Shown here in pieces: positions 22,543-36,343 of a stretch of 64,000 bases of DNA (position 1 is its first letter; each line of letters starts with the position of its first letter). Location: positions 15,919,862 through 15,983,861 of the forward strand of contig NC_086379.1 of assembly GCF_036588685.1 (NCBI RefSeq), read 5' to 3'. The stretch comes from Mytilus trossulus. Taxonomy: Eukaryota > Mollusca > Bivalvia > Mytilida > Mytilidae. Made by a program: the position numbers and the translations under genes. The notes below the pieces were generated by a model that saw only the letters and a program-made list of their open reading frames with translations, searched no databases and was not told the DNA's origin.

Positions 22543-24595
22543 GGATTTATAGCATGAAAAATGTGTGTAACCGATTTTACGTTGACTTGGACTGCGAATT
22601 TGAAAATAATATATTTGTGAAATCACATTCTACAAGATGACATATTTTGTAAGTACGTTATACTCTATAACCTTTTATTCTTATTATAGTATCTTTGAAA
22701 TGCATTTTATAGCTGACTATGCGGTATGGGCTTTGCTCATTGTTGATGGCCGTACGGTGACATATAGTTGTTAATGTCTGTGTAATTTTGGTTTCTTGTG
22801 GACAGTTGTCTCATTCGCAATCATACCACATCTTCTCTTTTATATTTATATAGCTATTACTTGCAACTGCCATGTGTACATGTTCCAGACTCATGCCGCT
22901 GAAAGAGGTCTCATTTCAAGTTTGAAAATAGGTGGAGAGGTCGGGAAAACTATCAGAAATATACTAGTATATGATAAAAAAAAATCAGTAAAGTTCCCAC
23001 TACTCTTTTGGAAAACTGTCTTGCTATTCCCGAGTGTGTTTTAATCAAAGAATTTTCTCTCTATTGACACAAAGGTATATAAACTCATCATATATTTTCG
23101 CGCGGAAGACGTGCGTTTCGTCTAAAAAAAAAAAGACTCATTAGTCACGGCGCCCGTATAAAAAAATCAAAAGAAGCCAAATAAAGTACGAAGTTGAAGA
23201 GCATTTAGTACCAACATACCTAAAAGTTTTCCCAATAGACTAGTTCAGGGAAAGCTTTTTCGCGACATAGAACTCTGAGTGGGTCAAGCAATAACTAAAT
23301 AGATAAAAAAAAAATAACGAAAACAAGATACATAATTGTAGATAAAACAAAACTAGCTGTATGGCATTATAAGTAATAACACGGGCTTTGCTTGTAAGAA
23401 CTGTACGTGTGATAGTGGTTAGCTCGTATAATAAGTCAACGTTCGGTATAGTCAGGGACAATTTTACACCAGGTACGGTGAAATCGAAGACATCCAAAAC
23501 CTCATCTTTGTTAGCTAAGGGTCACGATCAACGCCCGCTCTCCAGAGTGGATCGTAACCTTTGGCTAGCGAAGATGCCAAAACCTTTGATTTTAAAAACA
23601 TGGAACAATTTTGTTGCCAAACAGCCAATTATTGTACAACTAAATAATATTTTTGACTCATTGGCACGCATGCCACATATGCAATGCACATCTTCTTATA
23701 TATATCTTTACGATAACGTCGCTTGTATATACCATAGTCCATAATTAGCAAACGACAGTGTGAATATTTTGTGTATGAGTGACAAATGATTCGATGCCAT
23801 AATTATCAGCCTTTGGTAGTTGTTAGTGTATAATACAGGCTTTAATCTTTAAAGCATTTCTTTAGTACACTAAGAAGAAAGTTTGAGCACTAATGGCTCT
23901 CACTAAAACGACGTTGTAAGGCCCCAGGGAAAATGGATATAAGAGAATATTAGTATAAAATTCAAATATATGGTATCAATAGCTATAGTAATTGTGAAAT
24001 TAAATGACTTTTAAATCAGCGTGTGCCACTCGGCACGTGACCAACGGCTTAATGCAAATTCCCAATCATCACAATAAAAAGAGTGAAACAGCTTGTATGA
24101 TTGGAGCTTTCAAACTAAATGGTAGACCCAACCCCCAACATAGAAGCCGGGTTCAAATTTTGAGTTGGAGCCGTTATACTGCTCTATAATTTGATATAAT
24201 TTGTATCGAAAGCAGTATAGTACACTGCAATGTGAGTATTTGTTAGATCACGCGCGATTTTATTATTTTAAGGAAATGCTTTACGAAATAACTAAGAACA
24301 GTTTATTTGTACTCGTAATAAAAAGGAGAAAAGATTGGGCTGCCTCTCTTCAATTTTGTCCAGTTACCAAAGAAAAATCAAATTTAACTTCTTCGACAAT
24401 GCACATTGTGATATATTGTATATGTCATTCCAACACTTACACTTGTTCTTTTATTTGTGTGTCTTTTTAATGACCATTTTAATTCAAAGCTTGGACTTGC
24501 ATCCTTCATTCTCTACAAAATTTTATAGATAAAGATTTGTTAAAAACTGTAATAAAGCAAAGACTGTTAGACCAGTTTCTTCAGAATTCAAATTC

Positions 24596-24805
24596 ATGAA
24601 TTCAAATTCGCCAAAAGATATTAACTACAAAATTTTTAAGAAAAACTGGGAACTTGAGGAATATTTTAACATTTTGAACTTTAAAGACGCCGTTGTTCTT
24701 TGCCGATTTCGAACGACCAATAACAAATTGCCTAGGCCTATTGAAACAAGAAGATGGCAAAATGTACTGAGAGAAAACCGTGTTTGTCATCTATGTAAAA
24801 ATTGA
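24596..24805 (+). pseudogene. LINE C-terminal fragment (RFRTTNNKLP segment), right arm
   Basis: Mirror copy of 18117-18326 with the same 69-residue translation and the same premature stop. Confidence 0.55.
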
Positions 24806-27802
24806 CAAATTGGTGACGAATATCAAAGGGCACACATTTATCTTTCGTCTGACAGCACGTATACACCGCAGTTATCGTAAATTATATAAACATATAACAA
24901 AAATTAGCATTATTTTTTAAAGACAAAACAGAGAAAAGAACTGATAAGTGCGGGTAAGCCATGCGCCTTGCCTCCTTTATGTTTCGATATTTTAGAAATT
25001 AATTATTCTTTTATCTATTTTAACACTTGAAAAATACACCGGTGAGTTCCATATATGTCTTTAACTTACAGCTGGTCCTGAAAATGCATGAAATATTTGC
25101 CACTGGACTTTAAACAACCAACAATCAATCACACTACAACTTATAGTATATATATTCCCGTATCCCGCTTATACTATGCAGTTCTAATATTTTGTAATTA
25201 TCCGAGAACCGCTAGACTTCATTTCCCGTTTTTCACTACACATTCATTTGACTTTCACCTGTCACGCTTGCAAAAAATCGGCAGTCCGGCGTGACGCTTA
25301 TACCCAAATGCGACCCACTATTTTACTCTATTTTGACTCATATTAAGCCCATAATAAATATATTAAAAAAGTAGCGTAGATTTTTTTATCCCTTTTTATC
25401 CCGTCTCGTTTCGTTTTTGAGCCATATATAGATGTCGTATGTGACAATGAGACAACTCTCCATCCGAGTCACAATTTATAAAAGTAGACCATTATACGTC
25501 AAAATATGGTCTTCAACATGGAGTCTTGGCTCACACCGAACAGCAAGTTATAAACGGCTCCAGTGTAAAACCATTTAAACGGGAAAACAAAGGTTCAATC
25601 TATATCAAGATGTACGTAATTAGTGGTGAAGTGTCATGGAAATGGATAAAAAAAATAAGGATAAAGATCCCTATACGCTTTATAAGAAACTAAATGGAAT
25701 ACATTTGAAATAAATGTTATTTCTATTGAATTTATAATAATAATAATAATCTTTATTCGAAAGCAATACAGCTTATAGAATATTCTCTCTCTTTTTCTTT
25801 CTTCTTTTCTCTATTCTTCTTTTTTTTTTCTTTTTTTTTTCTCTCCCTTTTCTTCTTTCTTTCTTTTATGAGAGTGTTTTAAAACCAACTTTTCCTCCGT
25901 AAGTTAAATTTTATCAAATCTTTCTCTTACTTTATCTATTGTTTGAGCAAGTCGGCTAAATTGAGGCTTTACAGCTAATTTCCTAATGCATGTAAAGCAA
26001 AACTTTGGTTGGCTTGCTTGCTTTGTTTGTATTATTGTTTATATAAACTTTGTAAATAAGATTGACATTTTTAAACAATATGAATAGGCAGTTTAATCTG
26101 TATTTTTAATATGTGAATTAAATTGGGTGTTATCATAATGATTATCCACTAAAAAAAAGCAAGCAAATCAACTAAAGTCTTGCTCTACATGCTTAAAGAA
26201 ATAAGCTGTAATAGAAAAAAATAATAATTATACAGTGAAAATGCACCGCATATACAATACTAATGATTCGCTCCACAGTGAAAATGAAAGAATTGTATCA
26301 TTATTCGACAGTAAACATGACTAGCATTACGAAATCATCATAGTGGAATTTAGTTAAATATGAAGAAACTGAAAGACAAATAATATTCTACGTTATACAA
26401 CTTTAATAATTGTATTAAAATGAATATTTTTTACTGCAACAACATCTCACCTGTTAGTTATAAAGCACCTGCACGATCTGTTCGTGAAATGTCATGAATA
26501 TTCACCTATTTTGGTATATATTTCACAGCTGGATGGCTTTAGGCGCGATAAAACCCCGCTCGCATCTCTAACTTTGTTTTATTAGTATTACAAATGTATG
26601 TATTTCTGAACATATACATTTTAACTAATTTTCTTCATTTTCTTCAAAAATTAAAAAAAGTTCGTCTGTTTATTTATCATTCTACATTAGACATTTATGG
26701 CATATACAGTACAAATGATATTTTAGGATCCGCACTTTACATACACTGGCAAACGGCTTCCGAACAGTTCATGTTTTTTGTTCAATTTAAAAACTTGAAA
26801 ACACAAGCATGTATATTAAAAACTGACCACCAGACATCACTAATACGTGTATACACAAATTCATTTATTCTTTATTAACATTTAGCCCTACGGCACCTTT
26901 CTATTAAGAATGATGATGGGAGTAATTGTAATATACATAATAGGCATGTACTTTCTTACGTTACGGATCATTGATTTTGTTACCTGTTGACCCGGTTGAT
27001 TACTAGCACGTGCCATCGAACCCGACCATTTTAACTAAAACAGATTTTGTTTGAATTAATGCCATATGTATATATATACTAAGTACAATTTATTCATTCA
27101 GTCATTTTATACTAAGTACAATATACCTATCATATGGATTACAAAATAAATATTATAGGATACATTGTTTGAATGAAAATTTCTATACGGTGATACTTTA
27201 ACACCGTCCCGACAGAGACTGAATGAATGCAGTATGATGATCAGGTTTCGGGATCCGAGAAGTCTTTTTTCGAATTTCCGGATGTCGGGAATATTTTTTT
27301 CCAACTTAAATAGAGTAAATCGCACTAAAAAAATTAAACATGCATCCTTAACTTTTTTAGGTTACGTTAAGGATTTTCCGTTACTAATCTTCAAATACGA
27401 ATAATATTTTCACCGGTCTTCACAACATTTTAAGGTTTATGGCATACATTCTGGTGTGTATACAATTAACATACGTCCTTGCATTTAATTACCAATATAT
27501 ATTTATATAAACTAACATTTATTAAAAAAATAAACAACATATATAGACGAATAATTTATTAGTTCCTCGACAAAACAAGAAAAGAAATAAAGAATCAACA
27601 GAAGATTTTTTTTTTTTTTAATTAATCAAAATATTCTTCAAACAAATCCTAATATTAAAAAACATATATACATATTAATCTAAAATGCATTATCGAGTAG
27701 AAGGGGCGCAACTCGTGTTATCAAACCGGTATACTGAACGGATCTAAACAGGGTCTGAACATTTTGAACGTTATTTTGTATCCATGGTCTGTTTTGGTCT
27801 GA

Positions 27803-27854
27803 CACGGTCCTGAGACTACTATAACACATGTGTTATAGTAGTCTCAGCACGGTC
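27803..27854. mobile_element. 38-bp perfect palindrome with 7-bp direct flanks, right arm
   Basis: Mirror copy; the palindrome is at 27810-27847 with the same 7-base direct flanks. Confidence 0.75.
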
Positions 27855-28922
27855 TTAACGGGTCCAAACAACCCGCTAGACGATTCAGTTTTTTACGTCG
27901 TGACATGTCTTAACGAACTGATTTACCTGATGAGGCTATCGATCTGAACGGCGACTAAACGATCTTAAATATCTTGACGAATTTTTCTAGCAGTAAATTC
28001 AGTCAATCAAGATGTGATCAGACCAAAATGACCGTTTCAGACTGAAATCGTGCTACTAGTGCAGGATTTATATTTTGTGTAGATGCTTGTGTAACAAATT
28101 TACCGAAGCATTTAAACAATTTTCCAAACAAATGAAAGTAAAATTTTAGAGACCGAAAATCTATGACCATTTGGTCAAATTTTCTATTTTTATTTTTCTT
28201 GTGATTAAAGTTGATCTGTGATAGTAACAGCAAACTGTTTACCAAGATTATGTTTTAGCTTAAACGTTGGAATTTTTCTAAAGTGTATCTTACATTCACT
28301 AAAGAACATCACCGACAAGGAATTTATATACATGTAGTATATTACTTCGCAAATCCTGGTCATGAGTAAATATAGTTATAACTACCAATCAAAATGACGA
28401 TAAAGTTAATGTCCATTAATTTTTACTTTTATGCGATGACATAATGCTTAAATCATGTCAATTACTGGTCCGGATCATGTTGTTCTGGTCTTTTTTGTTG
28501 TTTTTCTCCATATATTATATAAAATGTTTACGTACTAACATGAATAAGAATATTAATTCACATCAATCATCAAGAAAAGGTTTAAAATTTTAAACTTCTA
28601 GGAATTTCCTGTTCGAGGACATCGTTTTGAATTCTAGGAAAACGCGGTACATTTTTACAGGACAGGTTTTACCTAATGATAAAAACATTACTCTAATTTT
28701 ATATTAATGTAATTAACAACTAGAAAACTGTCCAACATCGCCCTGTTAATATATATAAAAGGAGCACGATAAAAGGTAAGGCACAATCTATTTCTATTTC
28801 AGGAGAGAATAGTTCAAATAACATACAAGGTATGATCTGTTATTTATAACTTATATTAACTTCTTTTTCGGTTTCTTTTAAACCTTATTCTGTAATTATT
28901 CCTGTATTGTTTTTAAATTTAA

Positions 28923-29514
28923 GGTGGTATGGGAGTCTAAAATAAAAATGATAGAATTTGTTCATACTTTGTCAAAATGTAGTATCTATTGATACATGTT
29001 CAAAAATATTATAAAAATGATAGGTCACCGTGCATTTTCTCAAGCTACAGGTTGTGACAAAATGACAAATTTTGTATGGATTATACAGAAAAAAACACAA
29101 TTTTGTGAATAGAAACTAAACAAAATGATAGAATTGTAAAATAAATTAGGAAAAGATTGCTTTCAGACATTGCTTTTAGAATATCAAAAGAAAAGATAGG
29201 GTCACCGTACGTTTTTTCCAGATAAAATACAAAATAGGAAATTTTCATGTAGAGTCCTTCAGAAAATGCACTGTTGTAGATTTACCTCCCCTTAAATTGC
29301 CAATTTGAAAATGTTCAAAAACAACCAAAAATAATCAACACTTGTAAAACTATTAATATTTCTAAGTTATATTCTTATAAATTGGTTCTTTTAAATGAAA
29401 ATTTACATTAAATATCTGCATTCCTGCAACAAATTTTGCTAACTTGATAGAAAATATGGACCTTAGTTTCTCTGTTTTTTACAATCCAAGATGGCGAAAG
29501 ACACCCATACCACC
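28923..29514. mobile_element. 592-base non-autonomous element with TTAA flanks, right arm
   Basis: Mirror copy of 13408-13999; both the terminal repeats and the TTAA flanks are conserved. Confidence 0.7.
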
Positions 29515-29750
29515 TTAATACCGTAAAGCAATAACAGAGACAAACAAAAATGACAAAAACGACTATTATATCAGATGCAAATTCAAAATATGGACAAATG
29601 AAACCAAATAAGTACTCCATGGTGTAATCATTCACACGATTCAAACATGGTCAAGCGAATAATTTCTCTAAATAGTTTGACCAAAAACCGTTATGTGTGT
29701 GTAGCAGTAATTTAAAAAAAAAATATAATCTAGGATCTGTTGTTCGAAGC

Positions 29751-30783
29751 GAATTAAATTTAAACTATAAACATTAAAAATGTACATCGACTGTCGTGTC
29801 GTAGAGGATGATTTGACATCCAGTAAACCAATAACATATATATCAGGCTGAAACATGTTTAATGTGGCATCACTATGTTATGTGCTCCATCGACATGCCG
29901 GATTTGTATACTAGTACATGAGATTTATTTTAAAATGACCCTAAATCACAATTTAATTTTTCGATAATTGTTTTGTTTTTAAAGCTTACATTTTAGAAAA
30001 TCCATTTTCGAACAGGTTGTTTGTAAAGATTGTAAAGATGCATTTTCGATAAATCTATTTATTTGTGAAATTCAAAAGTTTTACACAAATATTGGATATT
30101 AATCAATCAATCAATCAATCCAGAATTTGCAACTGACCAAAGTAAGCTAAACTGTTAACTTTGGCGATATTATATATACATGTCTTTATGATAGATTAGA
30201 TTATTAACTTTCAACGGCAAACAGTTAATACATATTACGGAGAATTGTTAGTTTAAAAATATTTATTTATAGTGGATTGGGAAACAAGTTTTGCAACTTA
30301 TATTAATCCCTTTCCACTTTGCGGGTGCGAGTGCTGCCTTGTAGCGGCATTAGCCTACTCTTTTTCGAAATCTACAAGGGTGTCTTTAACGTGCAAGAGA
30401 TATGGCTCTCTCTTAACACGGGTCAGCCATTTATCGTCCCCGTCCAACGGACTATCATCGTTTCCTCAAGACCATACTCGCAAATGGTGTCAAGGGAGAG
30501 CCGAAAATTGAGTTCCTGAAATTTTCATCCCAAACGGGAATCGAACCAGGAACCTTTGTGTTAGTAGTCCGATGCACTAACCACTACACCACGGCTCTCA
30601 ATTGAATTGTTGTCTAAGATAGATTATAAATAAATAAAACGCAGAAGCCAAAAGAGTTCCAATGTCTTTGAAAGTATTATCAAGAGGAGATGCCATACTA
30701 ATATTTAATCACAACACCAGCCATTAACAACGCCCCTAAGTAAACACCGTACAGAATGAATAATGCACTATTGTGAGTTTGCC
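29751..30783 (+). repeat. Tandem duplication unit 1 (right arm only)
   Basis: First of two head-to-tail units of 1033 bases. The junctions at 29751, 30784 and 31817 all read CGAAT, a 5-base microhomology (29750-29754, 30783-30787, 31816-31820). The left arm carries a single copy at about 12140-13171. The unit includes the tRNA-derived SINE. Confidence 0.95.
30256..30599 (-). mobile_element. tRNA-derived SINE, right arm, duplication unit 1
   Basis: Second right-arm copy, 1033 bases from the other. It arose by the segmental tandem duplication, not by a separate retroposition. Confidence 0.75.
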
Positions 30784-31816
30784 GAATTAAATTTAAACTA
30801 TAAACATTAAAAATGTACATCGACTGTCGTGTCGTAGAGGATGATTTGACATCCAGTAAACCAATAACATATATATCAGGCTGAAACATGTTTAATGTGG
30901 CATCACTATGTTATGTGCTCCATCGACATGCCGGATTTGTATACTAGTACATGAGATTTATTTTAAAATGACCCTAAATCACAATTTAATTTTTCGATAA
31001 TTGTTTTGTTTTTAAAGCTTACATTTTAGAAAATCCATTTTCGAACAGGTTGTTTGTAAAGATTGTAAAGATGCATTTTCGATAAATCTATTTATTTGTG
31101 AAATTCAAAAGTTTTACACAAATATTGGATATTAATCAATCAATCAATCAATCCAGAATTTGCAACTGACCAAAGTAAGCTAAACTGTTAACTTTGGCGA
31201 TATTATATATACATGTCTTTATGATAGATTAGATTATTAACTTTCAACGGCAAACAGTTAATACATATTACGGAGAATTGTTAGTTTAAAAATATTTATT
31301 TATAGTGGATTGGGAAACAAGTTTTGCAACTTATATTAATCCCTTTCCACTTTGCGGGTGCGAGTGCTGCCTTGTAGCGGCATTAGCCTACTCTTTTTCG
31401 AAATCTACAAGGGTGTCTTTAACGTGCAAGAGATATGGCTCTCTCTTAACACGGGTCAGCCATTTATCGTCCCCGTCCAACGGACTATCATCGTTTCCTC
31501 AAGACCATACTCGCAAATGGTGTCAAGGGAGAGCCGAAAATTGAGTTCCTGAAATTTTCATCCCAAACGGGAATCGAACCAGGAACCTTTGTGTTAGTAG
31601 TCCGATGCACTAACCACTACACCACGGCTCTCAATTGAATTGTTGTCTAAGATAGATTATAAATAAATAAAACGCAGAAGCCAAAAGAGTTCCAATGTCT
31701 TTGAAAGTATTATCAAGAGGAGATGCCATACTAATATTTAATCACAACACCAGCCATTAACAACGCCCCTAAGTAAACACCGTACAGAATGAATAATGCA
31801 CTATTGTGAGTTTGCC
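30784..31816 (+). repeat. Tandem duplication unit 2 (right arm only)
   Basis: Second 1033-base unit. The long open frames in both units translate identically, so the duplication is young relative to the divergence between the arms. Confidence 0.95.
31289..31632 (-). mobile_element. tRNA-derived SINE, right arm, duplication unit 2
   Basis: Mirror copy of 12323-12666 within the second tandem unit; A- and B-box-like motifs are retained. Confidence 0.75.
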
Positions 31817-34642
31817 GAATATCTGCCGGGAACATTTATAAAGAAATGTCCTTTTCATGAAATAATTTTGAATTCTAGAAAAAAAAAAGGTGCCTTTCAA
31901 TAGGATAGTTTTGACCATATAATGAACCCTAGTTACAAACATAATACAAACATAATAAAACATTGTAAAAGGTTAGGTGCAAACATTTTCTAGCTCAGGA
32001 GAAAACAGTTCGAATAATCTGCAAGGTACGATTTATTATTGAATATTAGAAAACCAAAGCGCTTAATATTGTACTTCTTTATTGGTTATCTTCAAACCTG
32101 AATCCTCTTATTGCTTTGGTATATATATATATATATATAAAAAAAATACTGTAATGAAAATTAAAAGTAATTACAGTCTGAGACAGGAAACTTTAAGGCA
32201 AATTGGCTATGACATTATAAATATTCAAAATATGGACAAATAAACAAAATTGTTTCTCCATTTCTCAACCATTGATACTAGCCAAACATGTTCAGAAGGA
32301 TAGTTTATCTAAAACGTTGGTTTAAAAGTATTTCACAAATGTGTAGCAGTAAACTTTTTCATGTTTCTTAAATTTATTTGGGATCTGTTGTCTGCATCGA
32401 ATTAACTGTGAACTGGTCTGCCTATTAGGCCATGTTGATTTAATATGAATATACGTTGTGCTAGAGAAGAGCGTCTAGCCGAATTTGAAAGATCTTGTTC
32501 ACATGGTTACGTAGCAGTCCGCAGAAAGACATGTTACTCTAAATGGACACATTATTGTCACTCCAAATTGACCAGTCATTGTTCTAACTGATAATTAAGG
32601 CGTTTTTAGTTGAGAAGTATCAAATACAATTATCCATTCTCAATGTGTAAGTCATCAGTTAAAATATGGTCAACCAGATTAAATTTAATCCCTAACATAT
32701 TAGGATATAAATAATGTTGCCGTTAAAAGATTGGTGTTGTATAACACTTTTTAATCTAATTTCTGCCATTGACATTATACTTCAAACAATAATTCCATCT
32801 ATTTTCAATATCATTTAGTAAACGTAATAACCAAATTGTGATATCTATATCCTGCTGTAAAAGTTTTTTAGAAATAAAAACTATCATTGAAATGTGAGTC
32901 CCTGTATATAGGCGGGAACCGAAACAAAGAGAGGTGCAAATTTCATAAGAAGGAGCTATCGTATCATCACCACCAGAAGGAAGGGTAGAAAATGTCGCCC
33001 AGTTTGTCATTAAATTTGGCATGACGATTGTGAGATTCAAACATGAATGTTTAAAATAGACAACGGTCCCTATTGACTTTGAATGTAGTTAGATTTAGTT
33101 GAGATGAATTAATTTCATTTGGATATTTAGATAATTCAAAAAATACAGGGAAACATCTCCCTAATGCAAAACTCTGATTCCTTGCCCGGCTTCGGCTACA
33201 TATTTTGTCTTGGTCAGCTCTTAAATATTTTTACAAGTTATGAATTTTAATATATTTTGGTCTCGAGAATCACTTAAGAAATGTGCATCTGGTGCAGTTA
33301 AATTGGTTCCGGTTTGTTTACAGAAAACATATAGTTAAAATCTCAGCAGTTATATTGTTAGATATATCTTAAACGATGTTTTGTTGTGTCCTTTTACTAT
33401 TCATAACAGCAAAGGAATAAATATACAAGAAGAAGATCACATTTCGTTCTATAGGACTAGCCAATCACTTGCTGGTTTATATCTTAAAGAATCATAAATC
33501 CTATCAAGGAAAAACCGAATGGAAAAAATATGACATAAATACCGAGCTCCAAGGTAAATTCAAAAAGAGAAAGTCCATAATAACAGGCAAATCAAGCATT
33601 ATTAACCAACGGAACAAGTGGAAATTCAGAGCATTGTGTGTTAAACTTTGTCTTATAGCTAGCTAAACCTCCCATTTCTACGTCTGTTGTTTATAATTCC
33701 GGAATGATTTATTTTTGTGCATGTCCATTTAGTATATTTTTTGTAAGTTTCAAAACTTAAAAAAAGGAATTGGAAACGACTTTCATAGGTAAACAAAAAG
33801 GACGATTAATCAAATAGGTAAATGTCTGTTTGCTATTTTTTTTGTAGTGTAATAGAAAATAGTAATCCTAACTAATTATGGATACAAAACGAACTTCGAA
33901 GGACAGTTGAAGCTTATCCAAGTCTTAATAAAAGTTTGCACCGTTATTAAAACATAAGGTCTGTGTAGTTAGCATTTACCGGATTTTGTATTTTTGGAAA
34001 TGAAATTCAGTATTTAGATATAAGAAGATGTGGTATGAGTGCCAATGAGACAACTCTCCATCAAAGTCACAATTAGTAAAAAGTAAACCATAATAGGTCA
34101 AAGTACAGTCTTCAACACGGCGCCTTGTCTCACGCCGAACAGCAAACTATAAATGACCCCAAAAATGACTAGTGTAAAACCATTCAAACAGGAAAACCAA
34201 CGCTCTAATCTATATAAAAAAACGAGAAACACTTATGAACCACATCAACAAACGACAACCCCTGATCTGTATATTTATTTCATAGTTCACTGAAAATAAT
34301 TTTCTGATCAGAAACAACAACTACATGTTGGCAAAATTATAACAAAATTCGAATCATCACAATTTAAGTCAGTTGATTGCTTTCGCAGTTTACCTGTTAA
34401 TTGTGCCTTAAAAAAAAGAAAGAAGCAATATTTCAGTTATTTGCTTTGCTGTTAAATTAAAATCAATTTTCTTATACTTTGACATTTCATCCGTGTGTCT
34501 TTTATTTCATATTATATTGCATACATTTTTAATCCATAAAATCAACTGCTGCACAAAACATAAAAACTATATATAATTGATCAACTGCTCTGTGTAAGAT
34601 ACCCGATTTCTTCTATCGAAAGCTAGATAGTTTGTTTTCATT

Positions 34643-35638
34643 AAGGCAGTGGCTATTTTGCCGGCTCCGGCAAAATAGCGATTTATATAGTGTTATGCTA
34701 TTTTGCCAGTCTTAGTTAAGATTAAAATAGAAGTATAGAAATTAAGAAAAGAAAAAATATAGAAACATACACTTCAATAAGAAATCGCTCTACAACTAAG
34801 TATTCTTTAAACATTTATACCAAACGTGCAAATTAAAATTGATATTCTTTAGTCTCTAAAAATATGTCTTTTTTAAAAAGTAAAATATTGAAATTGATAC
34901 TAGTTCTTTTTATCTTTAATAGGAGGTATACAAAAAATTCTTTATAAAAATATATAATACGCATAAGCAAAGCATACGGACCCATATAAAAAAATCGACA
35001 TTCTGATTAAAACAAAAAAAAAATAATATATAAGATTTGAAACAAAAAGTAACACCCAACAATCTCATATAAAAAAAGAAGATGTGGTATGAATGCCAAT
35101 GATACAACTCTTCACAAGAGACCAAAATGACACATCAATTAACAACTATAGGTCACCGTACGGCCTTCAACAATGAACAAAGCCCATACCGCATAATCAG
35201 CTATAAAAGGCCCGGAAATGACAATGTAAAACAATTCAAACGAGAAAATTAACGGCCTTATTTATGTACGAAAAATGTATATCAATGTTATAGCGGGATC
35301 CACACCTCTCTCCCCTAATCTGGGACAGTGGTATAACAGTACAACATAAGAACGAACTATAAAAATCAGTTGAAAAAGGCTTAACATACATCTAACAAAA
35401 ACACAGTAGATGTAATTAAATGGGTGCAGTTAACTAAAATTGAATGACTAGGAACGCAAGGCGAACAAAAAGGTTACTAGTATTGACATCTAGCCACATA
35501 TATCATTTGTGCATAAATAGTTTCCTTAAAAAAAAATTTCATATAGTCTTGATTAAAAATCTGAAATAAGACCGGAAAAATAGCAAAACTCTATATAAAT
35601 TGCTATTTTGCCGGAGCCGGCAAAAAAGCAACTGCCTT
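34643..35638. mobile_element. About 1-kb element with long terminal inverted repeats, right arm
   Basis: Mirror copy of 8318-9314. A few substitutions occur within the terminal repeats, and the nested repeat is present at about 35074-35266. Confidence 0.65.
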
Positions 35639-36343
35639 TATTAAATATCCTTCTGTAATAAATGCGATGGAAAGATGGACAGATGTTTAACGTAAAGTGG
35701 CTTATTTGGAACGACATCATGCAAATGTAATAGAATATAACAATATTTTATTTACCTATTCTTATACTCTGATCATTATTACAAGTGAGGATGGGGTGGT
35801 GAGGTCAGCAGGACGGGTAGGGGTAAGCAGTATAGGCATGTCACATGTTCTTATGACGGTCTGTCCAAAACCAAGAGTATCGTCTATGTTTGGCTTTAGT
35901 TATAAATGGTAGACCTTTTATAGTATTTTTTAAATTAATCTCAATTACTTTCTAATTCGTGGACATTTTGAGATTTCGAGTGTAATGTTTTGTTTGTATG
36001 TTAATGTCTGAAGTCAGACTAGGATGGATATTTTGCGAAGGTCTCAAAAGGCACTCAAAATTATCATATAATATTATCGGGGCTGTCGATAAATCATTTT
36101 TAATGTTTGAAAACGTTTCAAACGTTAACTACAAACGTAGAACTACTATTATACCAAACAAATGAATTAATTATTATAGTTCTTAGGCATTACTAAGAAA
36201 GAAGCCTCTGTATTATTTTTAACGGAATTAATACTGTATTTGTAATTCATGTTTCTATCTTATTAAAAAGACATAGTTCTTTTCGTATGATGTAAAACAT
36301 GTAAAATAATCTATCCATAACGCAGGTTCTTTAATTTGGGAAA

